Below, in pieces: positions 1 to 7,345 of a stretch of 11,010 nucleotides of DNA (its first letter is position 1; every line of letters starts with the position of its first letter). The notes under the pieces are model-generated. The model was not told where the DNA came from and did not search any database. It worked only from the letters and a program-made list of their open reading frames with translations. Made by a program: the position numbers and the translations under genes. Source of the stretch: JAOABV01 sp964473505 (GTDB lineage Bacteria; Hydrothermota; Tepidihabitantia; Tepidihabitantales; CAIPLT01); assembly GCA_964473505.1 (NCBI GenBank), contig CAYYPG010000072.1, positions 1-11,010 on the forward strand. Reading direction: 5' to 3'.

Positions 1-44
1 AAAATTAACGCCCAAGGTATTAAAACTAATAATAATTTTTTCAT
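1..44 (-). CDS. N-terminus of a secreted protein or lipoprotein (partial, runs off the left edge)
   Basis: Only the first 14 codons lie in the window. They read MKKLLLVLIPWALI, a two-lysine N-region followed by a hydrophobic stretch, which is the classic start of a Sec signal peptide. The start at position 44 is well supported: AGGGAGG (minus strand, 57-51) sits six bases before the ATG, the strongest ribosome binding site in the window. A TATAAT lies further upstream (80-75). The mature protein is outside the window, so no function can be given. The gene is short enough to be a chance reading frame, but SD, spacing and signal-like sequence together make a real gene likely. Confidence 0.6.
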   Translation of the reverse strand, partial: MKKLLLVLIPWALI

Positions 45-50
45 TGGATG

Positions 51-80
51 CCTCCCTGAAAAAACTTCTCTAAAATTATA
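51..80 (-). promoter_or_regulatory. Candidate -10 box and strong Shine-Dalgarno for the left-edge gene
   Basis: On the minus strand TATAAT (80-75) is followed by a short leader, then AGGGAGG (57-51), then the ATG at 44. The hexamer 17 bases upstream of TATAAT (103-98) reads TAATGC and is a poor -35 match. The SD is clear; the promoter is only a candidate. Confidence 0.45.
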
Positions 81-138
81 ATTAGTTTCAATATAACGCA
101 TTATTGCTTTTAACAGATTATAAAACAATCAGTTGGAC

Positions 139-246
139 TTGTCAACAAATTATTGCAATCGGTCCAACACATACTATACAGTTTATGAAATTTAATTATA
201 ATGGTTACGTGAAACAGGTTTTTCAATTAGCAAAAGTTAATTTTAA
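139..246 (+). repeat. Left arm of a long, near-identical inverted repeat
   Basis: This segment is the reverse complement of 3068-3176. Two blocks match without interruption: 162-207 with 3108-3153 (46 bases) and 212-246 with 3068-3102 (35 bases). They are separated by four bases here and five in the other copy. A weaker match continues outward to TTGTCAA (139-145), paired with TTGACAA at 3170-3176. Such identity in non-coding DNA suggests a recent copy of a small dispersed element, possibly a non-autonomous mobile element. No target-site duplication was recognised. Confidence 0.85.
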
Positions 247-365
247 GCATATAAAGCACTGTGCAAATTATATCCCTTATAAAAGAAATTAAAAAACCCG
301 TTCCAATTTATTATAGCAATCTACTTGAACATTTGGCCAGGGTTGTCTGGTAACTTTGAGTATCT

Positions 366-500
366 TAAAAAACAGATGTCAAAGATTAATGGTAAAATCC
401 GATATGTTGATCTGATAATTCTGGATAAAGTTGTCGTAGACTAGGTCCTTGGAAGAAATACAATGTCTTTGTACAGCATTTTGTTATTAGATTTGGTTTA
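366..500 (+). repeat. First copy of a diverged ~135-base direct repeat
   Basis: It aligns in the same orientation with 2072-2204. Shared runs include CAAAGATTAATG, TAAAATCCGATAT and GATAAAG, and both copies end in an imperfect inverted repeat built on ACAATG...CATTGT. Identity is about 70-75% by eye. Neither copy encodes a sustained reading frame, so it is a dispersed non-coding repeat or a decayed element. Confidence 0.65.
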
Positions 501-551
501 TGAACGACGGGAAACCATTCAAATCGTTGCAAAATCATTTTAATTTTTTAA

Positions 552-578
552 TTAATTTATTTAATTTATTTAATTTAT
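552..578. repeat. Three tandem copies of TTAATTTAT
   Basis: The 9-mer TTAATTTAT occurs three times without mismatch at 552-560, 561-569 and 570-578, inside a longer A/T-only tract. It is low-complexity sequence with no evident function. Confidence 0.8.
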
Positions 579-727
579 TTTAATCGAGTTGTCGGTCAAC
601 ACCAAAATTCCCTCTACTTTTTAATCGATAAAAAACGGCGCAGAACGCGATCAGTATAAAATATTCTATAAATAAGAAAAAATCAATTTGTTTTAAGTTC
701 GCATAACTAATAATATCTCTTCTTTAC

Positions 728-1621
728 TTAAGTGAAGAAGACTAAACATATTCCAGTGATTGCTATTAATAGGGCAATAAGGTGTTGTCGTGTTATCTTT
801 TCTTTTAGGATAATTCTCGCAAAGATAAAAACAAAGATACTGCTGGTTTGATTTAAGGCTGAAGCGATTGATGCGGTCGTATATTTGATTCCGGCAAGCC
901 AAATTACCAGTGCTAAATAAGTACCAATAAATGTTCCGCTTAATGCATAACCTAAACCTTTAACCGTCTTTATTGATAAAAATATCTGGTGTCTATTGGA
1001 TAAGAATAGCGTTATGATTAACAAGGCAATAAATCCAGCAATTAATCTTATCTCTACAGCCCACAGTAAAGGCACCTGATTAAGTAATGGTTTTATCATT
1101 ACCACGCCAATTGCAGTTGCTATTACCGATAATACTCCCCATAAAATTCCTGAGATTAATTTGCGACGGGAAACAACTTTATTTTTTATTTGGACTGTTA
1201 AAAGTATCGCAAATACAATCAAGATAACACCAAAAATTTGTCCTAAAGTCATTCGTTCTTTGAGAAATATTACAGAGAGCATAATAATAAAAGGACTATG
1301 TAAGCAAGAAACAATGGCTAATAAACCCGCACCAATTTGATTTAAACACATAAAATATAGCGTATCAGCAATTGCCATTCCTAAAATACCACTTAGAATA
1401 AAGATTGAATATTCTTTGCTTGATGCAGGTCGCAATAAGGATTGACCAATAATTTTGATAGTGATAAAAAATAAAATTATGGCAATAAAGTTTTTGAACA
1501 GGTTAAGGGCAATTGGATGAACTGTTTCACCGCTTTTCTTGAAAAGAATAACCGCAAATGCCCAAATAATCGCACAGAATACCGATAAAATTTCGCCTAA
1601 ATAATTTTCGATTCCCAACAT
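728..1621 (-). CDS. DMT superfamily (EamA-type) membrane transporter
   Basis: Predicted inner-membrane protein of 297 residues with about ten hydrophobic segments, the normal size for an EamA/DMT carrier. The two halves are homologous, and each carries the EamA signature at its last helix pair: FLKERMTLGQ followed by a glycine-containing hydrophobic helix in the first half, and ILKEKITRQH followed by a final hydrophobic helix in the second. Family members move metabolites, amino acids or drugs across the membrane; the substrate cannot be read from sequence. I choose the ATG at 1621. The frame stays open to a TTG at 1636, but those five extra residues lack support. There is no SD. TTTAAT ends six bases before this ATG, and a TATTAT lies at 1643-1638, both without a good -35. 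The gene stands alone, divergent from the cassette and enclosed by the inverted repeat arms. Confidence 0.93.
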   Translation of the reverse strand: MLGIENYLGEILSVFCAIIWAFAVILFKKSGETVHPIALNLFKNFIAIILFFITIKIIGQSLLRPASSKEYSIFILSGILGMAIADTLYFMCLNQIGAGLLAIVSCLHSPFIIMLSVIFLKERMTLGQIFGVILIVFAILLTVQIKNKVVSRRKLISGILWGVLSVIATAIGVVMIKPLLNQVPLLWAVEIRLIAGFIALLIITLFLSNRHQIFLSIKTVKGLGYALSGTFIGTYLALVIWLAGIKYTTASIASALNQTSSIFVFIFARIILKEKITRQHLIALLIAITGICLVFFT

Positions 1622-2071
1622 TATGGGATTAAACAAGATAATATTGATATGTATTGGATGTCATAAAGTCTAAATTGAAGACCCTGAAAAATGTTCAAAA
1701 AGACGCCAAGACTTAAGAGATAAAACATAAAATACGCTTGTAGATCATTATTTCAAATGACACAACATGCACATATGAGTATCTTGATCTTTCTTTCGTG
1801 TCCCAATGTAATCTGCAGTTTTCTGATAGATCTTTGGGCAAACACCAAGGTAAAAAAATGATTTTGAACATTCCATTAAACAAAAATTTTAGTATACTAT
1901 CTTTGAAGTTAAAGTCAATAGAACTGCTGTTTTGAAGAACTTCAAGATTTTTGTGTTAATTGGTTTCTCTTTCAATTACTTTCTAATTATTAATATGGTT
2001 AAACAAGGAAGCAGATACAACTTTTCTTTAACACATTGATACTTATAACACAAAATGTAAGACACTAACTA

Positions 2072-2204
2072 ATAAAACCAGATGCCAAAGATTAATGATA
2101 AAATCCGATATTTATTCGAATAAAGCTAGATAAAGTAGCCGTAGGATTAGGTACTGGAAAAAGACACAATGCCTTGGCATCGCATTGTCTGTAATCTGGT
2201 TAGT
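2072..2204 (+). repeat. Second copy of the ~135-base direct repeat, ending in a hairpin
   Basis: It aligns in the same orientation with 366-500. Its end holds a perfect 7-base stem, ACAATGC (2166-2172) with GCATTGT (2182-2188), around a 9-base loop. The other copy has a degraded version of the same stem. This conservation suggests the hairpin is part of the element. Confidence 0.65.
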
Positions 2205-2430
2205 GTAGTCGTTTGCTTCTAAAATTAATCTCCATTATAAATCTTGAGAAATGACCTGATAAACTCATTATTAAATGCCCTTTTAAGTACTTATTTATAG
2301 ATTCTTTTATATGGCGCCCTATCTATGGTTTTAAGCATGTAATCAGAACTAAAACCCAAAGTCCTTTTGAGCCTTCAACTGAATTTACTACTCCGTATAC
2401 CCAATTATACCCCTTAAAAACGATTAGTAG

Positions 2431-2451
2431 TTATTAGTTATTAGTTATCAG
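2431..2451. repeat. Short tandem repeat of TTATTAG
   Basis: TTATTAG, TTATTAG and TTATCAG follow each other at 2431-2437, 2438-2444 and 2445-2451. This is a small slippage-prone repeat with no visible role. Confidence 0.75.
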
Positions 2452-2754
2452 AGACTTAGATGAAATTTACCTATTATTTAAACTCTATTTATATATAGAA
2501 TTTTTGAGTTATTTATTTTTCAACTTAGTCTGGTAGGGCTTATTAATGCGTAGATTAGGATTGGTCTTATTTCAATCTATCTGTCTGAGCCATTACTTGA
2601 TGATAAAAATCTGTAGTTTGGATGGTCTTGGTAATACTACTATTATGTTGAGTGCTACTAATGATATGCTATTGATTAGATGTAAAGAAAACTCTGATGC
2701 TAACCGAAGTCTAATGTAGCGGCAAAGGTTTCTATGTGTATTTGGTGAATAAAA

Positions 2755-2839
2755 AAAGTAACGGAAGGAACAGAACGAACGGCAATTTTAATTATTAAGA
2801 TAAATGCCGTTTTCTCTCGTCCGTAACCTTCCGTACTTT
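2755..2839. repeat. Long imperfect inverted repeat (hairpin), G+C-richer than its surroundings
   Basis: The outer stem pairs AAAGT (2755-2759) and ACGGAAGG (2761-2768) with CCTTCCGT (2827-2834) and ACTTT (2835-2839), with one bulged A at 2760. An inner stem pairs ACGGCA (2779-2784) with TGCCGT (2805-2810) around a 20-base A/T-rich loop. Between the stems lie a partly pairing ACAGAACGA on the left and a slightly longer right strand. It could be a palindromic mobile element, a decayed REP-like unit or a structured RNA. There is no terminal T-run of the kind expected for a terminator. Confidence 0.75.
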
Positions 2840-3067
2840 ACTTATTTAGACTCTAAAATTTCAGAAAGGTTGCATAAATTTTACTGGTCTTGATTAATTG
2901 TCAAAATTGGTGCATATTTTCAAAGATAATATTGAAATCATAAAGTTTAAAAAATATTAGATATTTGATTACAGATTGTCTGGCGGTTTTGAGACTAATT
3001 TTTCTTAATTCCTTATAATTGATAGGAAGAATATTTTGCATATTGCCTCATATTTTTGAATAGTTGT

Positions 3068-3176
3068 TTAAAATTAACTTTTGCTAATTGAAAAACCTGT
3101 TTTCATATAACCATTATAATTAAATTTCATAAACTGTATAGTATGTGTTGGACATATTGCATTTAAATATTGACAA
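3068..3176 (-). repeat. Right arm of the long inverted repeat
   Basis: Reverse complement of 139-246, with blocks of 46 and 35 bases matching perfectly. It ends about 230 bases before the first cassette gene. The pair encloses the transporter gene and both direct repeat copies, about 2.8 kb in all. A one-base length difference between the copies breaks any shared reading frame, which argues that the repeat is non-coding. Confidence 0.85.
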
Positions 3177-3340
3177 TTTTTTATTCAAAGTTATAATAAT
3201 AGATTATAGATCAAAGAAAATATTTTAACAACGGAGAAACTTCTCAGCCCAGAAATAAGTGTACTCTGCACAACTGGGGTCATATAAACATTATGATGGA
3301 TACAAAAACAACGATAATTGTAGTTCAAAAACAAAACAAT

Positions 3341-3369
3341 TTGATGTGGTGCATAAAATACTTTATGAT
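3341..3369 (+). promoter_or_regulatory. Candidate promoter of the ATPase-helicase cassette
   Basis: TTGATG (3341-3346) and TATGAT (3364-3369) are 17 bases apart and resemble the sigma-70 consensus at 4/6 and 5/6 positions. Transcription would start near 3376, giving a leader of about 29 A/T-rich bases before the ATG at 3405, without an SD. In such AT-rich DNA chance matches are common. Confidence 0.4.
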
Positions 3370-3404
3370 ATGATATATAGTATAACTTGGAAATATAAAA
3401 TAAA

Positions 3405-4283
3405 ATGCAAACACAAAACGAGACAAAGTTTAACCAGTGGTCGACGATTACGGAGTTAATCCAACAACTGAACAAAATTAAAAAATTGTTGGCGTCGTTA
3501 ACTAACATTAATAATGATATATTGCTAAATAAGCCTTATGAAATTGAAAAATCATATACTCAACTAAAAAAACTCTATACATCTCCTCCGTTTTCAGAAT
3601 TGCTGGGTGAGACTGAGTTGTATAAAAGTTTAAATGACTTTTGTGCGCAAAATTTAATATTGATAGAGAAGTATAAAGAAGAGTTCCATTTTGTATTAGG
3701 CACAAAACTTAAAGAATTACTGAACGATTTTGCTCCCATTGCAGGTCAATTCCCTATCTTGAAAGTCAAGTATTATACAATTAAGTTTGATTTTGCTAAT
3801 GGTCAAGCAACAATCTGGTGGGGACCACAAAAAGAACCGATTAGAAAACTTACACTCGACCCTAATTTAATCTCACAAACTATTAGAACTTTTGACCAGA
3901 ATCTTGCAAATAAATGGCAAAATCCAGAAAATTTTGTTAATTTGTTAAAATTAGCTTATAAGCGATATCTCTTATTAAACAGCCTTGAATTTGGAACTAA
4001 AGTTAATTTATTGGATTTATTGTCGGAATGTGTAATGCTAATCCAGTCCAAAAATTTTAAGGCTGACCCAACTAAAGAAAATTTTACCGAGTATTCACGG
4101 ATTCAATTCAGTTATGATTTGTATAAGATGAAAACTAATCCAAAGTTAGTTGATAAGATTCAATTTGTGGTTGCTACTTTCGCTGTAACTGAACATCGAG
4201 AAAAATCAATTTGGGTTCCAGACAATGAATTGGGCGAAGGCACATATTACCACCAAATCGCATTTACTAATAATAGCCAATAA
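3405..4283 (+). CDS. Unrecognised 292-residue protein, first gene of the ATPase-helicase cassette
   Basis: I do not recognise the family. The protein is soluble, with no signal peptide or membrane segment. Residues about 10-110 look mainly helical, with amphipathic, possibly coiled-coil stretches (TELIQQLNKIKKLLASL). A more beta-like middle follows at about 120-150 (YYTIKFDFANGQATIWWG), then a helical C-terminal half with an arginine-containing YSRIQFSYDLYKM stretch and a tail with PDNELGEG. No catalytic motif is visible. The gene stops 11 bases before the first ATPase gene, so the two are almost certainly co-transcribed and the products probably act together. It could be an adaptor, or a DNA- or substrate-recognition subunit; that role is inferred from position only. 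It occupies the place where I would look for a TerB-like protein, but no TerB motif is evident. The ATG at 3405 has no SD. Confidence 0.8.
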   Translation: MQTQNETKFNQWSTITELIQQLNKIKKLLASLTNINNDILLNKPYEIEKSYTQLKKLYTSPPFSELLGETELYKSLNDFCAQNLILIEKYKEEFHFVLGTKLKELLNDFAPIAGQFPILKVKYYTIKFDFANGQATIWWGPQKEPIRKLTLDPNLISQTIRTFDQNLANKWQNPENFVNLLKLAYKRYLLLNSLEFGTKVNLLDLLSECVMLIQSKNFKADPTKENFTEYSRIQFSYDLYKMKTNPKLVDKIQFVVATFAVTEHREKSIWVPDNELGEGTYYHQIAFTNNSQ

Positions 4284-4294
4284 AATTAATTAAA

Positions 4295-5581
4295 ATGAAT
4301 ACCCGACAGGCATTATTAATCATAAATAAATTAGGCAGTTCCGGAACTCCACCGGAATTTGGCATTGAATCTTTCACAGTAGGTTTAGAAAAATATCTGA
4401 ATGCAATTGAAGACGAATATCTTAAGCTCAAATTAAAAGAATATAAACTTTCTTCTTTCAAATTAGTGATTGGTAATTATGGTGGTGGTAAGACTCATTT
4501 TTTGTATTCAGTTCGAAATCGGGCTTTTGATAATGGCTTTGTAGTAGTCTATGTGCCTTTAAATCCGACAGAATGTCCTTTTGATAAATTAGAACTGGTC
4601 TATAAACAGATTGTAACTAATCTTCAAGTTCCTGCTCCAGATAATGACCCTACACAATCACCTATTACAGGCATAGAAGCCTTTATTGAAAATTGGTATA
4701 ATTCAGTAAAAGCCAAAATTGACCATATTAATGCCATCACAGACTATCTTAATATCCTAAAAGGTGTTGAAAGCATCAGTTTCTTAAATGCAATTAAAGG
4801 TGCATTTTTTAATATCGCTACTAATGATATAGATGCATTTCAATCGGTCATCCAGTATTTAAAAGGCGAGGATATTGGTAAAGATATTCGCGCCCGATAC
4901 CGAATTTCAGAACGGATTGACAAGTCAACTGCTTTTCGGATGATTCGCAGTTTGATTCAATGGCTACACCTGATTGGTTATAATGGTGTTATCTTTCTTT
5001 TTGATGAAGCAGAAAGAGGAATTTCCATGAGTAGTTCTAAAGACCGCAGACGAGCCTTAGATAATCTAAGACAAATCATTGATGAATGTGGTAACAGTCG
5101 TCTGCCTGGGGCTATGTTTTTCTATGCGATTCCGGATGAGAATATGTTATTAGAGGGTTCTGGTGGTGTTTATGAAGCACTCAGACAACGATTACGAACC
5201 ATCTTTTCGCCAGTGAACCCATTAGGTGTAAAGATTAATCTCGAAGAATTAGACTTAACACCAGAAGCGTTCTTAATAAATTTAGGTACAAAATTATTGA
5301 AGATTTATCAAACCGCTTATCCATTAAAACTCAATGACGACATTGCGGAAAAATTGATTCTCAACTTAGCGCAAGAAGCAGTTAAAGCCTTTGCTTATGA
5401 TATCAGTTACCGCCGTTTATTTGTCGTAAGTATGATTGAAGCCTTACAGACGATTCGTAATAACCCGCAATCATTATCGTCTTTCTTAACCGATACCAAA
5501 GAAATCAAGAAAATTTTAAAGACTACAGGAAAACGTTTAGAAACCAAAGACAAAGAAGAAGTTACCCAACAAGAGATTTAA
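4295..5581 (+). CDS. P-loop ATPase of the BREX BrxC/BrxD-like class (DUF2791)
   Basis: A 428-residue ATPase, close to the usual length of stand-alone BrxD-type proteins. The N-terminus (ALLIINKLGSSGTPP, then FTVGLEKYL) matches the lead-in typical of this family. Walker A is GNYGGGKTH at residues 60-68. A strand that follows (FVVVYVPLNPTECP) resembles the family's second core strand, and Walker B is VIFLFDEAE with D237 and E238. An arginine-rich segment, LRQRLRTIFSP, lies downstream and could supply sensor or arginine-finger residues. Known relatives work in BREX and Ter-associated systems as AAA+-like ATPases paired with DNA helicases; the exact reaction is not established. All key residues are present, so it is probably active. 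It starts 11 bases after the preceding gene, has no SD and is probably translated in the same transcript. It has a diverged paralogue at 5855-7249, with which it may form a complex (inference). Confidence 0.9.
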   Translation: MNTRQALLIINKLGSSGTPPEFGIESFTVGLEKYLNAIEDEYLKLKLKEYKLSSFKLVIGNYGGGKTHFLYSVRNRAFDNGFVVVYVPLNPTECPFDKLELVYKQIVTNLQVPAPDNDPTQSPITGIEAFIENWYNSVKAKIDHINAITDYLNILKGVESISFLNAIKGAFFNIATNDIDAFQSVIQYLKGEDIGKDIRARYRISERIDKSTAFRMIRSLIQWLHLIGYNGVIFLFDEAERGISMSSSKDRRRALDNLRQIIDECGNSRLPGAMFFYAIPDENMLLEGSGGVYEALRQRLRTIFSPVNPLGVKINLEELDLTPEAFLINLGTKLLKIYQTAYPLKLNDDIAEKLILNLAQEAVKAFAYDISYRRLFVVSMIEALQTIRNNPQSLSSFLTDTKEIKKILKTTGKRLETKDKEEVTQQEI

Positions 5582-5854
5582 TAGTAAACCAAAAACTTTT
5601 AAAACTGAAATATTACAACATCAAATTAAATTTGGTAATTTCGGAAAGTTTATCCATACACACAATGACATACAGTTTACAATATAATAGTCTGCATGAC
5701 TTCAGAATTTGGACAAAACAATGAATTTTCAATACGAAGAAACATGCTATCTGCTGAAATTCTGTTTAATAATGATAATAGCAAGCATAACTTATAGTTG
5801 GTCAATGAATTATTTTGGGATTAGATTTTTTTATCTTTAATAATTACAAACAAA

Positions 5855-7249
5855 ATGAGGATATCACATCCTGTTTTTGGACCTGGTGAAATATTAGCAA
5901 ACCGAAAATCATCGGCCGGACCACAGATTGAATGTTTGGTTCAATTTGATTCCGGTTTGAGATTATGGGTACCAGCATCACGGATTGAGGGTGTATCCGA
6001 AGAATTTTTCCAAGAACCAAAACCCGAGACCGGTTTAAAGGACAAAGAGATAAGAATTAAAGCCCATCGTATGGTAGAAGCGTTTCGTTTAGGAATCGTA
6101 CCGACACAAGATGTTACTGATTTTACTTTTGGGCGAACAAAAGAAATTCACTTAATTAACTCAGCACTCAATAAATTAATCGCAGGTCAAGGTAATGCAA
6201 TTATTTTTGAAGGTGAATATGGTGCGGGTAAAACTCATCTTTTAGAATATATCCGCGCACAAGCCCTCACAAAGAACTTCTTGGTTAGTATGGTCGAACT
6301 TTCACTGGACGAAACCCAGCCGGCTCGACCCAAACGAATCTATCGAGAATTAATTGCTAATCTGCGATATTTACCTCAAGACCAGAAAGATAATCATTGT
6401 GAAGCCGGTTTTCGGAATTTAATGCGTTATGCGATTAAAGAATACCGTCCACCGAATTATCTTAGTATTCGCGACCATATCTTTTTTGCGCCAGTTCTTT
6501 CGCGGTTAAGTAAAATCGACCAAGATAGTCCTAAAGCCGAAGTCTTCTGGCAATGGATTGAAGCTGAAAGCACTAAAGAATATGCAACCGGTATAACCCC
6601 AAAAGGTGAAAAAACCTTTACCATTCCTTATCGAATATCAGGTGCTTATAATATTCCTGCCCTTTATGATTTTTCGACTGCGGCTGATTTTTACTGCTAT
6701 TTAATCTCAGGGCTATCTTATTTAGCAAGAAGTTTAAAATACAATGGGTTAGTATTATTGTTAGACGAGATTGAAACTGTAACATTTTTATGGGGGCATT
6801 TCTACTATGACCGTGGCATCAATTTTATCGAAGGATTGATCCGGATGTCACAAAATGACCCGATGTTGAAAACGATTGATTCCCGTTTAATTCACAATCA
6901 GGTTCGGCCAACCCCCTATATTTATAAAGATGCATATGTGCTTTTAGTTTTAGCCACTACACCCGAGCCATTAACCCTTCGGCTCAAACAACTATGTAAA
7001 AATGTTGTCTCCTTATTTCCGTTACAACGCGAAGATTTTCGAAATTGCTTTGAAACATTAGTTAAATATTATAAGATAGCCTATCCGGATTTTGTCTTAT
7101 CAGAACAAACTAAACAACAGATTCTAACTAATGCATTACGACAGGCTGGTAATGGTATTAGATACTTTATAAAATTTGGCGTCGAAAGTTTAGATGTTTT
7201 GAGAATAAACCGAAAGTCAACCGGTAAAACATTAATTGGATTTGGATAA
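5855..7249 (+). CDS. DUF2791-type P-loop ATPase with an N-terminal Tudor/SH3-like domain
   Basis: A 464-residue protein in two parts. Residues 1-50 (HPVFGPGEI, then LVQFDSGLRLWVP) resemble the small Tudor/SH3-like domain at the C-terminus of UvrD/PcrA helicases, which there contacts RNA polymerase or nucleic acid. The rest is an ATPase of the same class as the preceding gene: the lead-in AHRMVEAFRLGIVP and FTFGRTKEI, Walker A GEYGAGKTH at 120-128, and Walker B LVLLLDEIE with D304 and E305. Catalytic residues are intact. Compared with the upstream paralogue it has the extra N-terminal module and a different middle region. It follows a 273-base gap without an SD. A weak promoter can be drawn (TTGGGA 5815-5820, AATAAT 5839-5844, spacing 18) that would give a nearly leaderless start. 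The last ~27 codons are duplicated downstream as a broken copy. Role in loading or guiding the helicase is inferred. Confidence 0.9.
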   Translation: MRISHPVFGPGEILANRKSSAGPQIECLVQFDSGLRLWVPASRIEGVSEEFFQEPKPETGLKDKEIRIKAHRMVEAFRLGIVPTQDVTDFTFGRTKEIHLINSALNKLIAGQGNAIIFEGEYGAGKTHLLEYIRAQALTKNFLVSMVELSLDETQPARPKRIYRELIANLRYLPQDQKDNHCEAGFRNLMRYAIKEYRPPNYLSIRDHIFFAPVLSRLSKIDQDSPKAEVFWQWIEAESTKEYATGITPKGEKTFTIPYRISGAYNIPALYDFSTAADFYCYLISGLSYLARSLKYNGLVLLLDEIETVTFLWGHFYYDRGINFIEGLIRMSQNDPMLKTIDSRLIHNQVRPTPYIYKDAYVLLVLATTPEPLTLRLKQLCKNVVSLFPLQREDFRNCFETLVKYYKIAYPDFVLSEQTKQQILTNALRQAGNGIRYFIKFGVESLDVLRINRKSTGKTLIGFG

Positions 7250-7345
7250 CTCCTAACAAATATTCTTATTTCAGATTTGTTGTCAAAATTTTAAATGTGC
7301 TTAGCATGAGTGGTAATTTAAGTAGCAAAAAATCAATTGGTTTGC
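7167..7345 (+). repeat. Source copy of the duplicated 3' end of the second ATPase gene
   Basis: This segment covers the last ~27 codons of the ATPase gene and about 95 bases beyond its stop. It aligns in direct orientation with about 7444-7605. The shared run TATAAAATTTGGCGTCGAAA is identical, and the match continues through the stop codon region into TTCTTATT...CAAAATTTTA and GTAGCAAAAAATCAAT. Confidence 0.75.

Larger units (their letters stand above)
45..727. other. Gene-free stretch of 683 bases holding repeats
   Basis: I see no convincing gene here. A 62-codon open frame at 104-292 (plus) starts at TTG, has no ribosome binding site and lies over a repeat arm, so I do not accept it. The stretch contains the left arm of the inverted repeat (139-246), the first copy of a diverged direct repeat (366-500), three copies of an A/T-only 9-mer (552-578), and the regions upstream of the left-edge gene and downstream of the transporter gene. 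No clear intrinsic terminator for the transporter was found. Confidence 0.6.
1622..3404. other. Gene-free stretch of about 1.8 kb with several repeats
   Basis: No reading frame here looks like a gene: there are frequent stops in all frames and no recognisable protein family. Identified content is the second direct repeat copy (2072-2204), a 7-mer tandem (2431-2451), a hairpin (2755-2839), the right inverted repeat arm (3068-3176) and a promoter candidate for the cassette (3341-3369). A minus-strand frame at 3191-3508 overlaps the start of the 3405 gene and is rejected as a shadow. The remaining sequence, including about 1640-2070 and 2205-2740, shows nothing I can name; it may be decayed DNA. 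Confidence 0.6.

Noticed and set aside
104..292. 62-codon open frame on the plus strand over the left repeat arm
   Set aside because: It starts at TTG without an SD, resembles no family, and the matching repeat copy at 3068-3176 has a one-base shift that breaks the frame, so the sequence conservation is not coding.
610..660. Intrinsic terminator for the transporter gene (minus strand)
   Set aside because: There is a T-run after GCGTTCTGCGC, but the possible stem is only about three pairs, too weak to call.
1622..1636. Upstream TTG start for the transporter
   Set aside because: The five extra residues add nothing to the family match and have no SD, and the ATG at 1621 is the more common start codon.
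3191..3508. 105-codon minus-strand frame
   Set aside because: It overlaps the well-supported gene starting at 3405, has no family features and covers the promoter region; a shadow frame.
5703..5764. Hairpin CAGAATTT/AAATTCTG in the gap between the two ATPase genes
   Set aside because: Eight A/T-rich pairs around a 46-base loop are easily explained by chance in this composition.
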